The notes under the pieces are model-generated. The model was not told where the DNA came from, searched no databases, and worked only from the letters and a program-made list of their open reading frames with translations. Of a stretch of DNA of 41,807 nucleotides, positions 15,537 through 24,491 are shown in pieces. Origin of the DNA: Caldifarciminota bacterium (GTDB lineage: Bacteria; Hydrothermota; Hydrothermia; LBFQ01); the NCBI GenBank assembly GCA_015490465.1, contig WFXS01000109.1:1-41807 (forward strand), given 5' to 3'. The stretch's first letter is position 1; each line of letters begins with the position of its first letter. The translations under genes and the position numbers were made by a program.

Positions 15537-17186
15537 ATGAAAAAAATTGGACTTGTCAGTTTGCTTATTCTGGCTCTGCCATTCAGTCCACTCTCCGGAA
15601 AGACAGCTAGAAAACTCCCTTACAGCGTATGCTCGCCTCCGTCCGTCTACATAAAGGCCCGTATCGCCGTAAACCCGGCGGGAAAGTACACCCAGAACTT
15701 CAGGGGGAACCTCCGCACCTACCTCGCCGTGATAGCCAAAAAGGCCAAACAGCGCATCCTGAAGAACTCCAGGAACTCAATAAAGATAGCCGGCCTGTCC
15801 TACACCGAAACCCCCTTCGGAACCTTTTCCAAGCTCCTGAACAACGACAGGAACGCCGCCCTCCACAGGGACGACACTGCGGCCACGAAGACGCCCTACC
15901 TCATAGACATCCTCGTGGGTGAGGACTCTTACGGCATAGTGGGGAAGATATGGCTTATCAACCTTGAGAGCGAGTACGTTTACGAAGTCTACCAGACCCG
16001 CATACCCTCCACCAACGTGAGGGACGTTCTTCAGGCCATAATCCTCGTAACCAACAGACTCGCGGATAAACTCGGGGACGTACTCACGAAGATAGCCCTT
16101 AAGGAGACCATGACGACCCTGTCCGTAGGGGTCAAACCGGAGGCGGACATATCTCAGGATAAGTACGTATCCATAAGGGTTAACGACGCCTTCAACTACG
16201 AGGGCAAGTCCCTTAGGGACATCCTCGGTAAACGTTTCGGAGTAGCCGTCAGACTCAAGCCCGGAACACCCGGAAAGATAACCACCGGGGAAGCCGTTGG
16301 TAACGGCTGGCACATCATTCGTGGTGAGAACCCCGTAATACTCTATCAGCCCCCCTCCTGCCGGATCTTCAACAAACAGAACCCGGTAAAGGTGGAGCTG
16401 GAGTTCAAACCCGCCTGTCCGAGAGACGATAAGATAATCGCCGGCGTGAACACCACGGTCAACGGGCGGGATAACTTCGTGGTTAAGGCCCCCTACGCGT
16501 GGAAGGTCAAGACCGTCGTGAACGCTAAATCCAAGAATACAAGCGTACAGTTCGTGGTAAACTACATACTGCACAGTAAGTTCACGTGTAAGAGGTACGC
16601 CGACTACTCCACCCAGTTCGCCCAGACCTTCGGAATAAACGGCACGGACGTTCTCTTCTTCAGCGACAACTTCCTCTCCGGCAAAGAGGCAGGTAAAACG
16701 GGCGACAAGGGTAAGGTGACCTCAGTTAAGTACACGGACTGCGGAGTCCTTGATCCGTGGAAGCTGAAGGACCCGTCCATAGATACGGTGTACGTCGTGG
16801 TCTACGGACCCGAAGGTGTACCCAACGCCGACCTCCGCTACTACATTAACGGCGGTCTGATGGTAAGCAGTGTGGGAAGCGAGAACACCATATTTGACCT
16901 CCTCGGTATCCGTGTAGTGGGTGGTGACAGGGTAAAGTTCAAGGACGTACCCGTTTACACCAACGACCCCCTGACGTTTGAGGGGCAGAAGAACGCCTTC
17001 CTATCCTTTAAACCCTTCTCCGCAAAGGCCGTCCTGACCCACACGTTTGAGAACTCCGGATGCGGAAAGGAGAACCTTCAGATCGTGGCGCAGAGTACCT
17101 TCACCCCCATAATAGAGTGCGACTGCGTCGCGTTCAAACTTAAGGAGAAAGAGGGTGAACAACAGAAGAAAAAGGGTAAGAAGTAA
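15537..17186 (+). CDS. Exported protein of unknown function, first gene of a long operon
   Basis: Encodes 549 aa with a classical signal peptide (MKKIGLVSLLILALPFSPLSG). This is one of only two canonical signal peptides on the clearly exported proteins here. Residues ~100-190 (IDILVGEDSYGIVGKIWLIN...LADKLGD) have the look of CsgG/TolB-type periplasmic domains, where a strand-rich segment reporting a transport or assembly quantity is followed by a helix. This similarity is weak. The C-terminal two thirds are beta-rich with scattered cysteines and a Lys-rich end (EQQKKKGKK). The first codon is 8 nt after a TATAAT. Archease follows after 15 nt. Confidence 0.7.
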   Translation: MKKIGLVSLLILALPFSPLSGKTARKLPYSVCSPPSVYIKARIAVNPAGKYTQNFRGNLRTYLAVIAKKAKQRILKNSRNSIKIAGLSYTETPFGTFSKLLNNDRNAALHRDDTAATKTPYLIDILVGEDSYGIVGKIWLINLESEYVYEVYQTRIPSTNVRDVLQAIILVTNRLADKLGDVLTKIALKETMTTLSVGVKPEADISQDKYVSIRVNDAFNYEGKSLRDILGKRFGVAVRLKPGTPGKITTGEAVGNGWHIIRGENPVILYQPPSCRIFNKQNPVKVELEFKPACPRDDKIIAGVNTTVNGRDNFVVKAPYAWKVKTVVNAKSKNTSVQFVVNYILHSKFTCKRYADYSTQFAQTFGINGTDVLFFSDNFLSGKEAGKTGDKGKVTSVKYTDCGVLDPWKLKDPSIDTVYVVVYGPEGVPNADLRYYINGGLMVSSVGSENTIFDLLGIRVVGGDRVKFKDVPVYTNDPLTFEGQKNAFLSFKPFSAKAVLTHTFENSGCGKENLQIVAQSTFTPIIECDCVAFKLKEKEGEQQKKKGKK

Positions 17187-17201
17187 AAGGAGGTAGAGGG
17201 T

Positions 17202-17627
17202 ATGGCATACAAACCGCTTTCACATACGGCGGAAATAGGTTTTGAGGTCAGCAGTATGGACCTCAACAAGCTCTTCGTGGAGAGTGCGAGGGCCTTCTTC
17301 AGGGAGCTTCTCGGGACCCTGTACGGCATAAAGATCCATCAGGAGAAGAAGGTGACCTTTGAGGCCGAGGACCTTGAGGAACTGCTCCATAAGTGGCTAT
17401 CCTTCCTCCTCACGGAGTTTGAGGTTAACAAGATGGTTTACCGCCAGTTTGACGTCAACATAGACTTTGAGGGGGACAAGTTCGTTATGGAGGCCACCAT
17501 GGGCGGGGAACCCTTTGATCCCGAAAAGCACAAGGTCAAACGCCACCTGAAGGCCGTAACGCGACATAAGCTCCACGTGGAGAGAGAAAGAGGTATCTGG
17601 AGGGCATCGGTAGTCATAGACGTATAA
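17202..17627 (+). CDS. Archease
   Basis: A 141-aa cytoplasmic protein of the archease family, which activates the RNA ligase RtcB by promoting its guanylylation and turnover in tRNA splicing and RNA repair. Family marks are the N-terminal SHTAEIGFEV (usually HTADIG), the LLHKWLSFLLTEFE helix, VKRHLKAVTRHKL and a C-terminal Asp in SVVIDV that binds metal. Length is typical. Start fixed by AAAGGAGGTAGAGGGT-ATG. RtcB itself is not in the window, so the partner is elsewhere or the neighbours point to another client. Confidence 0.9.
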   Translation: MAYKPLSHTAEIGFEVSSMDLNKLFVESARAFFRELLGTLYGIKIHQEKKVTFEAEDLEELLHKWLSFLLTEFEVNKMVYRQFDVNIDFEGDKFVMEATMGGEPFDPEKHKVKRHLKAVTRHKLHVERERGIWRASVVIDV

Positions 17628-17632
17628 CGGAT

Positions 17633-18514
17633 ATGTTCGTATTCCATAGTCCCAAGGAGATGCAGATCTTCGCCAACCAGGTCCGGAAAGAGGGGAAGGT
17701 GATCGGCTTCGTCCCCACGATGGGCGCCCTTCACGAGGGCCACCTTCGGCTCATCCGGAAGGCCAGACGGGAGTCCGATATAACGGTGGTGAGCGTATTC
17801 GTCAACCCCATACAGTTTGACGACCCCAACGACTTCTCCCGCTATCCGAGGACGTTGGACGAGGACAGGTATAAGCTGGAGATGGAAGGGGTGCAGGTCC
17901 TGTTCGCCCCCTCCGCGGAGGACATGTACCCACCCGGTTTCTCCACGTTCGTAGAGGTTCAGAACCTTGACCGCTACATGGAGGGCGCCCACAGGCCCGG
18001 ACACTTCAGGGGTGTAACCACCGTCGTCTTAAAGCTCTTCAACATCGTCAAGCCCCACTTTGCCGTGTTCGGCCTGAAGGACGCCCAGCAGTACTACATA
18101 GTGAAGCGTATGGTTGAGGACCTCAACCTTGACCTTGAGATAGTCCCCCACGAGACGGTACGGGAACCGGACGGACTCGCCATGTCCTCCCGGAACAGGC
18201 TCCTCTCTCCCGAGAGCCGAAAGCAGGCGACCGCCCTGTACAGGGCGCTTAAACTAGGGAAGGAGATGATATTCTCCGGCGAAAGGGATCCCTGGAAGGT
18301 GAAGGACGAGATCCGGAAGTTCCTTGAGAGGGAGGCTCCCCTCGGTGAGGTAGATTACGTTGAGATAGCCAGTATCCCCGACCTTCAGCCCGTAAGCGAG
18401 ATAGAGGGTAAGGTACTTCTCGCCCTGGCCGTACGGTTTCCGGAGGCACGCCTGATAGACAACTTCATCCTGCTTCCCGACGATAAACTGGTATGGAACG
18501 AGAAAATAGGTTGA
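17633..18514 (+). CDS. panC: Pantothenate synthetase (pantoate-beta-alanine ligase)
   Basis: A 293-aa cytoplasmic enzyme that condenses pantoate and beta-alanine using ATP, the last step of pantothenate synthesis for coenzyme A. Diagnostic segments are VPTMGALHEGHL with the HxGH nucleotide signature (H34, H37), SVFVNPIQFDDPNDFSRYPRT, GHFRGVTTVVLKLFNIV, FGLKDAQQY and the GLAMSSRNRLL loop. The pantoate and ATP sites look intact. ATG lies 5 nt after the archease stop. The short spacing places it in the same operon. Confidence 0.95.
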   Translation: MFVFHSPKEMQIFANQVRKEGKVIGFVPTMGALHEGHLRLIRKARRESDITVVSVFVNPIQFDDPNDFSRYPRTLDEDRYKLEMEGVQVLFAPSAEDMYPPGFSTFVEVQNLDRYMEGAHRPGHFRGVTTVVLKLFNIVKPHFAVFGLKDAQQYYIVKRMVEDLNLDLEIVPHETVREPDGLAMSSRNRLLSPESRKQATALYRALKLGKEMIFSGERDPWKVKDEIRKFLEREAPLGEVDYVEIASIPDLQPVSEIEGKVLLALAVRFPEARLIDNFILLPDDKLVWNEKIG

Positions 18515-18564
18515 AGCCCGGACGATGAAAAATATCGGTAGCGTCCTTAGAATAGACACGGGTT

Positions 18565-18843
18565 ATGGAGAAATGGAAGGAGCAGATGGATAGGTTCGCC
18601 CTGCGGATACACCGTATGGGGTTGGGTACCGTAGCCTTGTTTTTTCTTGAGAGCATGAAACCTCTCTCAAACATCTTTTTAAACCTCGGGGTATTTGGAA
18701 GACCCGTGATGGACATTATCGTACCACGGGATCTGTACGACAGTCTCCTTGAAGTCCTTGAGGATCGCGAGAAGTTGGAGTATCTCATAAACAAACTGGA
18801 GGAACTGGAAGATGGTACTCTGGCTGTTGACGGCGCAAATTAG
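18565..18843 (+). CDS. Small helical protein overlapping the VWA gene
   Basis: Encodes 92 aa, unrecognised. It contains a mildly hydrophobic helix (about residues 18-40) and an acidic, Leu-rich C-terminal helix (LYDSLLEVLEDREKLEYLINKLEELED) typical of a coiled coil. TAGAAT ends 11 nt before the ATG (18548-18553), so a secondary promoter after panC is possible. Its last 32 nt overlap the start of the VWA gene, and GGAGGA inside its end serves as the ribosome site for that gene. Such coupling suggests related roles. Confidence 0.55.
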   Translation: MEKWKEQMDRFALRIHRMGLGTVALFFLESMKPLSNIFLNLGVFGRPVMDIIVPRDLYDSLLEVLEDREKLEYLINKLEELEDGTLAVDGAN

Positions 18844-20818
18844 CCTTGAAAAGGGGCCTCAAATTGGCGTCCCCGCTTTGACCGAAGTGAAGGGTATACC
18901 CACGGAAGTCGTACTCCTCATAGACGTATCCGGAAGTATGGTTAGGCTTGACCCTTCGGGTCTGGCTGCTCAGGGGGCGAAGATGGTCACGGATATAGCC
19001 TCCTCCCTGAACGCCAACGTCAAGGTATCCGTCATCTTCTACGGCGAAAATGCCCGCTTCGTGGTAAGGGACATGGACCCTCACGGTCTCAGGAAGGTGC
19101 TTGAGGATTCCCTTAAAAACGTAAAACCGGAGAAGTACTCCGACGTGAGGGCGGCGCTGAAGCTGGCCCAATCCCTTTTGAAGAACAGGTCCTTTGAGAG
19201 GGAGGCCTACGTTATAATCCTTACGGACGGCCAGATACGGGAGTCCGACATACCGGAAGGCGAGAGCCTTGACAGTTACCTGACGTCCCTCGTGGGGATG
19301 GCCTCGGATTTTAAGAAGAACAGGTGGAAGATCTTCACCTTCAGTACTAAGGAACCCGTTGAGGAACTGAAGATGCTTTCTACCGTAAGCGGCGGGGAGT
19401 ACGCCGTCGTATCCGACCTCCAGGAGCTCTCCAGGACCTTCCTTGACATAATCAACGCCGGAAGCGGGCGTTTCAGGGTAGACATAAACCACAACTCTCT
19501 GGTGGAGTTCCCCATGGAGGAAGGGGTGGCGGAGTTCAGTATGGTGGTGGCGTTCAACCCGAGGCAGAAGAAGGTGCTTCGCATCTACGACCCCGACGGT
19601 AAAGAGGTCAGAGGTGAGAGGAGGGAAGGTAGAGGTTTCGTCATAGTGAAGATAAAGGATCCCAAACCCGGAAAGTGGAAGTTTGAGATCAGCAAGGGGG
19701 CTACCATACTCCTTTCCATGGCCGTACCCCGGATAATAAAACCCGCCTCCGAAACCCCCTCAACCGAACCCGTCCCCGTCCTCCTTGAACTTACGCCCAT
19801 AACACCGAGAAACCCCAAATGGGAACACTTCTCCGCGAAGGTATACGTTGAGGATAAGGACGGAAAGCAGGTCGTTTACAGGCTATACGACGACGGCAAA
19901 CACGGCGATGGCAACCCCCACGACGGGGTATTCGGCAGGATGCTTCCCAGACTGGCTGAGGGGGAGTACACCTTCACGGTCGTGGTCAGCCACCTTCCCA
20001 CCAACGCCGAAATAAGGGTCAAGAAGAAGGTAAAGGTGGTTTACATACCCATACTTGACGTCCGGTTCAAGGGGCAGTTCCTCATAGGTCTCCCCATGGA
20101 GATAATCCTCGGAATAAGGAACCGCAGCAAGCCGATAAAGAACGAGAACTACACCCTCATGATCCGGGATCCGAAGGGGAACGTTTACACGCCGAAGCTG
20201 ACGAAGGACAGGTTCGGGTACTGGAGGGCCACCTTCCCCCAGACCTTCCACGGGGGAGTTTACACCGTAACGGCAAAGGGGGTGGTGGTCGTGAAGGATT
20301 CCAACCGCCTGAGGACCTTCCCGGACGTGAGCGTAAAGGACTCCTTTACCCTTTGTATAGCCTTCCATAAGAGTAAGGTGCCGGGTTTCCTCTTCTTCGG
20401 TGAGATGCCCGGCAGGGAGTACGACCACGAGCTCGTCCTTATGAACCACTGCGACACCACGTTCATCCTGAACTTCACCAGGGTCAGGGCCAACCTGAAG
20501 GATACCGTAAAGGATAGGGAGGTACCTGCTACCCTTAAGCCGAGGGCGGATACGATCCCGCCCGTAGAGATACCTCCCGCATCGGGGAACGTTCCGGGTA
20601 AGAAGATCCTGAAAGTTAAGTGGCACATACCGGGTGACGCCGTATCCGGCGGATACGTCGTAAACATGAAGGGACTCCAGAGACCCACCTACCATCCCAT
20701 AGAGGTACGCTACGACCTCAAGGTCGGATCGTGGAAGCAGGTATGGTTAACCGCCGGGGGCGTGGGCGTACTCGTGATCGGTGGTGGGGCTGCGGTCTGG
20801 TACTTTACGAATAGGTGA
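18812..20818 (+). CDS. VWA-domain exported protein with C-terminal membrane anchor
   Basis: Encodes 668 aa. A very short uncharged hydrophobic start (MVLWLLTAQ) is followed by a von Willebrand A domain (about residues 30-210) with the MIDAS DVSGSM (D38, S40, S42) and ILTDGQI. The middle is a chain of beta-sandwich-like segments, including a calcium-binding-like DDGKHGDGNPHDGVFG that recalls the choice-of-anchor X pattern. One helix (GGVGVLVIGGGAAVWYF) and a short polar end close the protein, so most of it lies outside the cytoplasm. Start chosen by GGAGGA 8 nt upstream. The stop overlaps the next start (TGATG). Probably a metal-dependent adhesion or scaffold protein; partners are unknown. Confidence 0.75.
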   Translation: MVLWLLTAQISLEKGPQIGVPALTEVKGIPTEVVLLIDVSGSMVRLDPSGLAAQGAKMVTDIASSLNANVKVSVIFYGENARFVVRDMDPHGLRKVLEDSLKNVKPEKYSDVRAALKLAQSLLKNRSFEREAYVIILTDGQIRESDIPEGESLDSYLTSLVGMASDFKKNRWKIFTFSTKEPVEELKMLSTVSGGEYAVVSDLQELSRTFLDIINAGSGRFRVDINHNSLVEFPMEEGVAEFSMVVAFNPRQKKVLRIYDPDGKEVRGERREGRGFVIVKIKDPKPGKWKFEISKGATILLSMAVPRIIKPASETPSTEPVPVLLELTPITPRNPKWEHFSAKVYVEDKDGKQVVYRLYDDGKHGDGNPHDGVFGRMLPRLAEGEYTFTVVVSHLPTNAEIRVKKKVKVVYIPILDVRFKGQFLIGLPMEIILGIRNRSKPIKNENYTLMIRDPKGNVYTPKLTKDRFGYWRATFPQTFHGGVYTVTAKGVVVVKDSNRLRTFPDVSVKDSFTLCIAFHKSKVPGFLFFGEMPGREYDHELVLMNHCDTTFILNFTRVRANLKDTVKDREVPATLKPRADTIPPVEIPPASGNVPGKKILKVKWHIPGDAVSGGYVVNMKGLQRPTYHPIEVRYDLKVGSWKQVWLTAGGVGVLVIGGGAAVWYFTNR

Positions 20819-21480
20819 TGTGGTACCTCCTGCTTGAGCCTCTCGTATACAACCGCTGGAGTACGGAGATCGGTGGAGGTCTATCGGATACCCTCTACTT
20901 CTCCTACCTGAAGTTCCGGGGAGAGTGGCTCGTGTCCGTTCACGGTGTGTCTCTCAACTTCACCGTCCCCTTCGTCTTCCCCATGGGGCAGAGGTTCTCC
21001 CTGAGCGACATGGAGCTGGGTATGGGGTTCGTATTCGCCGAACGTAATCGCGCGGACTTCTCCCTGATATTCCCCACAGGAATACTGTCAAGCAAGTACC
21101 CCGGTGTGAAGCTCTCCTACCGCAGGGTGATAAGGCACGACTCCTCCTACGCCGTCTACGGTGGAGGTTCCTGGTACTTCATGGCCGCCGCCGACCGGGA
21201 CGAGAGGTCCTTCTACAACAAACCCGTGGACCGTCACGGGTACCGCCATGTCTCCCTTGAGTTGACCTACGTGGGCCGGAGGGGTGAAACGGGGTTCTGG
21301 AAGGTCGCCCTCCCTCTGGACTACGCCTACTCCTCCGGTATGTTCTGGGGCGGAGTACGTCTGGGCTTCGGCCTCTCCCCCTTCTTTGAGGTGGACGCGG
21401 CGGTCTGGCCCGCCAAACCCCGTCCGCACCTGTTTACGGTCAGGTTGAACGGTCTTCTTCCTACGTCCAGAGGCCTGTAA
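20818..21480 (+). CDS. Probable outer-membrane beta-barrel protein
   Basis: Encodes 220 aa, unrecognised by family. After a short hydrophobic start (MWYLLLEPL) the sequence consists of alternating aromatic and small residues with periodic turns (e.g. YAVYGGGSWYFMAAADRD, SSGMFWGGVRLGFGLSP), as in 8- to 10-strand outer-membrane barrels. The start codon overlaps the VWA stop, so the two are coupled and may work together at the envelope. The GTG one codon earlier is an alternative start. Confidence 0.6.
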   Translation: MWYLLLEPLVYNRWSTEIGGGLSDTLYFSYLKFRGEWLVSVHGVSLNFTVPFVFPMGQRFSLSDMELGMGFVFAERNRADFSLIFPTGILSSKYPGVKLSYRRVIRHDSSYAVYGGGSWYFMAAADRDERSFYNKPVDRHGYRHVSLELTYVGRRGETGFWKVALPLDYAYSSGMFWGGVRLGFGLSPFFEVDAAVWPAKPRPHLFTVRLNGLLPTSRGL

Positions 21481-21481
21481 G

Positions 21482-22300
21482 ATGCCCTTGAGGGTTCTTG
21501 CCCCCGCCAAGGTTAACCTCGGCCTGTGGATAACCGGAACCGACGATGAGGGGTACCACCGCATAACCACCCTGTTCTACCGGATACCCCTGTACGACGA
21601 GATAATCGTTGACAGGTGGCACGAGTCCACGGTCAGGTGCGAGGGAATACGCAGCACGTCGGACAACACGGTTTACAAGGCTCTACGTTTTTTGAGCGAG
21701 TACGTGGGGCAGAGTATCTGCCTCAAGGTTATCATAAAGAAGAGGATACCGGTCGGGGCCGGTCTCGGAGGTGGTTCCAGCGATGCCGCGGCCGTACTGT
21801 ACGCCGCAAACCGTATATTCAACCTCGGACTCTCCCTTGAGGATCTCATAAGCGTGGGGGCGAAGGTGGGGGCGGACGTCCCCTTCTTCCTCCTACCGGA
21901 GAGGGCTGCCATAGGCAGGGGAAGGGGGTACGACCTTGAGCCGGTAGACCTCTACATCCCCGGAGAGTGGATACTGATCTTTCCCGGGGTTTCGGTCTCA
22001 ACCCGCAAGGCCTACGACCTCTTTGACGCCGAGGGGAGGTTCACCCGACCGGAGGATGCAGAGAAAAAGGTAAGGGAACTGGTGGGGGCTATCAAAGAAG
22101 GGGACTTTTCGCTCATGGAGAACGACTTTGAGCAGGTTATACTCCCCCGTTTTAGGGCTATACGGAGGGCAAAAGAGATCCTGATAAACGGCGGATGGAA
22201 CGCCGTTATGAGCGGTTCCGGCTCCACGGTCTTCGGCATAGGCGGGACGAATTTACCGCTGATAAATAAGAAGTTCAAAGTCTGGTACTGGAGGGAATAG
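21482..22300 (+). CDS. ispE: 4-diphosphocytidyl-2-C-methyl-D-erythritol kinase
   Basis: A 272-aa GHMP kinase that phosphorylates CDP-methylerythritol in the MEP isoprenoid pathway. Visible are APAKVNLGLWI at the N-terminus (substrate-binding Lys/Asn), the ATP-binding GAGLGGGSSDAAAVL (about residues 92-106), GADVPFFL, and the third GHMP motif AVMSGSGSTVFGI. Length is normal. ATG follows the barrel gene stop by 1 nt, so it is deep in the operon and not functionally tied to its neighbours. Confidence 0.95.
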   Translation: MPLRVLAPAKVNLGLWITGTDDEGYHRITTLFYRIPLYDEIIVDRWHESTVRCEGIRSTSDNTVYKALRFLSEYVGQSICLKVIIKKRIPVGAGLGGGSSDAAAVLYAANRIFNLGLSLEDLISVGAKVGADVPFFLLPERAAIGRGRGYDLEPVDLYIPGEWILIFPGVSVSTRKAYDLFDAEGRFTRPEDAEKKVRELVGAIKEGDFSLMENDFEQVILPRFRAIRRAKEILINGGWNAVMSGSGSTVFGIGGTNLPLINKKFKVWYWRE

Positions 22301-22301
22301 G

Positions 22302-23618
22302 ATGAACGTGAGAGTAGGCCTTCCCGTCCTTAATGTTCTACGTATGGAGGGGGATACGGTTCTGGAAGGGGGAATCAAAGCCCGCAGGATTGAGGTACGC
22401 TCCCTCTCCAGCGGTCTCAAGGAGATGTACGCCGTATTCAGGCCTTCACCCCTTGGTAAACCCTTTGGGAGGTTCCACGAAGAGAGGTGGGAGATGGTGG
22501 GTCTCTATCCCGACGTGGGGGAGGCGTACAGGGTAGCGAGGGAGGTTGGTGGAACCTACAGGGTGTGGGTTGAGGGATGGGGTGGCAGGATAGAGGTCGT
22601 TGCCGACGGCAGGAGGTGGGTTATGGACTCTCCCCTTCACGTTAAGGGTAGGGTATGGGTGGAGGACATGTGGGTGGGGAAGGGGTTCCACTGGCAGAGG
22701 AGGGAGAGGGCGCTATACGAGGGGAAGATTACGGTTTACGGATGGGGCAAGGGAGTTAGGGCGGTAGTTGAACTGCCCATGGAGATATACGTCGGGGCCG
22801 TAGCCTCGTCCGAGATGCATCCGGACGCTCCCTTTGAGGCCCTTAAGGCCCAGGTAGTAGCCGCCAGGACCAACCTCGTACGTACGGCGGGGAAGCACCA
22901 CCCTAATGAGCCTTACGACGTCTGTGCCGAAGATCACTGTCAGGTGTTCAGGGGTCTTCACGTCCTCAAGGACAGGGTGCTTAAGGCGGCGGAAGAGACG
23001 GCCGGCGAGATAATTACCTACGACGGGGAACCGATAGAGGCGAGGTACTCAAAGTCCTGCGGGGGGATAACGGAGACCTTCTCCGTAGTCTGGGGTGAGG
23101 AGGACCGGCCCTACTCTCCCTCTTTCAGAGACTGGGAGAGGGACGAGGGGTACGACGCCTCCACGGACGAGGGCTTCCTCAAGTTCTACCCGGTTGAAGA
23201 CTCCTTCTGTAACGTTGATTTTCCCGGTATAGAGAACCTTTACCGCTGGGAGGTATCCTATTCGCGGGAGGAGTTAACTGAGAAGTTAAAACATCTCGGC
23301 GTGGGGAAGGTCCTGCATATCGTTCCTCTGAAAAGGGGGAGGTCCGGGAGGATATACGAACTCTCCGTTATAGGGCTGGAGTGTGAGAGAAAGATACGGG
23401 GTGAGTACGCCATAAGGGAGACTCTGGGGAACCCTTTCCTGCCATCGTCCGCCTTCGTGGTTGAAAAGGTCGGAGACGGGTTCGTCTTAAAGGGTATGGG
23501 GTGGGGACACGGTGTGGGTATGTGCCAGATAGGTGCGATAGGAATGGCCATGCGGGGATACGACTACCGGGATATTCTGAAGCATTACTACAGGGGAGCC
23601 ACCTTAACGCGCGTGTGA
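22302..23618 (+). CDS. SpoIID/LytB-domain protein
   Basis: A 438-aa member of the SpoIID family, whose Bacillus and Clostridium founders are lytic transglycosylases acting on denuded peptidoglycan. The SpoIID domain runs from about residue 160 (VGAVASSEMHPDAPFEALKA, then QVVAARTNLV) through CGGITETFSVVWG to the C-terminal GMGWGHGVGMCQIGAIGMA, followed by YRDILKHYYRGATL. The region before it is unassigned. No signal peptide is seen at the chosen ATG, although the expected substrate is in the periplasm. Sporulation is not implied, as the family is common in Gram-negative lineages. It ends the operon. Confidence 0.85.
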   Translation: MNVRVGLPVLNVLRMEGDTVLEGGIKARRIEVRSLSSGLKEMYAVFRPSPLGKPFGRFHEERWEMVGLYPDVGEAYRVAREVGGTYRVWVEGWGGRIEVVADGRRWVMDSPLHVKGRVWVEDMWVGKGFHWQRRERALYEGKITVYGWGKGVRAVVELPMEIYVGAVASSEMHPDAPFEALKAQVVAARTNLVRTAGKHHPNEPYDVCAEDHCQVFRGLHVLKDRVLKAAEETAGEIITYDGEPIEARYSKSCGGITETFSVVWGEEDRPYSPSFRDWERDEGYDASTDEGFLKFYPVEDSFCNVDFPGIENLYRWEVSYSREELTEKLKHLGVGKVLHIVPLKRGRSGRIYELSVIGLECERKIRGEYAIRETLGNPFLPSSAFVVEKVGDGFVLKGMGWGHGVGMCQIGAIGMAMRGYDYRDILKHYYRGATLTRV

Positions 23619-23627
23619 TTACACCCT

Positions 23628-23633
23628 TATAAT
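23628..23633 (+). promoter_or_regulatory. -10 box of the cleaved-adhesin-like gene
   Basis: Perfect TATAAT, then 9 nt, then ATG. A weak -35 TTAACG (4 of 6) lies 18 bp upstream. Confidence 0.6.
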
Positions 23634-23642
23634 ACCGGAGTT

Positions 23643-24413
23643 ATGATGTACATACTCTTAGTTGGAGCAACTTATACGCTCTGGGGTGAAGATTTCACGG
23701 GTGTAACTCCGCCCGCTCTCCCGACCGGGTGGAGTGTAAACGACGGGAACGGCGATGGTGAGGCGTGGAAGACCGTGGCAGGTGGTACGGCATGCGCGGG
23801 TATAAACAACATAAGCGGGTTTACCGTCTGGTCCACCAACTACATCTGCTACGACGACGATGCCGCGGGATCCGGTGCCGGGGCCACGGTTGAGACCGCG
23901 ACGGGTCCTTCCGTATACCTCAACCAGTACGGTACTCCGAACACCGTTCGCCTCATATGGGAGTTCGCCTTTAACAAGTTTTCCACGGATGTGGAGACCC
24001 TCGCTGTTGAGGTGCGCGCGCACGACGGCTCCACCTGGGGCAGTTGGACGAGGGTGAAGTCTTACTTCTCAAGCGACACCTTCGGCGTGGATACGGCGGA
24101 TATAACCACATCCGTAGCTGGTATGGACTCCGTACAGGTGAGACTCTACTACTCTGATCCCAATGACGGATGGCTATGGGGTGGAGCCTTCAACTGGCTG
24201 ACGATAGAGGCCGACGTTGCTACCACGGACGTAGCAGAGAAGGATAACGGCACCTCCTTTGCGGTTTCTGGAAACGTCGTATACGCCAAAGAGGGCGTGA
24301 TCTACGACATAGAAGGGCGGAGAGTCGCCACCTTCACCGGATCGTACACTCTGCCCAGGGGCATATACTTCGTACGCGCTGGAGGAAAGGTACATAAGGT
24401 CGTAATAAGGTAA
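23643..24413 (+). CDS. Cleaved-adhesin-like surface protein with T9SS-like tail
   Basis: Encodes 256 aa. A tiny hydrophobic start (MMYILLVGATYTL) leads into a beta-sandwich of the cleaved-adhesin/choice-of-anchor J type, recognisable from EDFTGVTPPALPTGW and the Asp/Gly-rich DGNGDGEAWK that probably binds calcium. The last 40 residues are the sorting-like domain (IYDIEGRRVATFTG...GIYFVRAGGKVHKVVIR). In Bacteroidota such tails route proteins through type IX secretion. The gene is monocistronic, with a TATAAT promoter and a strong terminator. Confidence 0.78.
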   Translation: MMYILLVGATYTLWGEDFTGVTPPALPTGWSVNDGNGDGEAWKTVAGGTACAGINNISGFTVWSTNYICYDDDAAGSGAGATVETATGPSVYLNQYGTPNTVRLIWEFAFNKFSTDVETLAVEVRAHDGSTWGSWTRVKSYFSSDTFGVDTADITTSVAGMDSVQVRLYYSDPNDGWLWGGAFNWLTIEADVATTDVAEKDNGTSFAVSGNVVYAKEGVIYDIEGRRVATFTGSYTLPRGIYFVRAGGKVHKVVIR

Positions 24414-24435
24414 GAGACTGCCTTATACGAGATCT

Positions 24436-24463
24436 AAGAGGGGGGATTTCCCCCCTCTTTTTT
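24436..24463 (+). terminator. Rho-independent terminator
   Basis: A 10-bp stem AAGAGGGGGG / CCCCCCTCTT with ATTT loop, then a T-run. It closes the adhesin-like gene. Confidence 0.92.
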
Positions 24464-24476
24464 GTTTTTACCGGCT

Positions 24477-24482
24477 TAGAAT
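24477..24482 (+). promoter_or_regulatory. -10 box of the GT-C gene
   Basis: TAGAAT, then 9 nt, then a TTG start. A GGGAG immediately before the TTG could act as a short ribosome site, so leaderless use is less certain here. Confidence 0.4.
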
Positions 24483-24491
24483 GGCGGGAGA

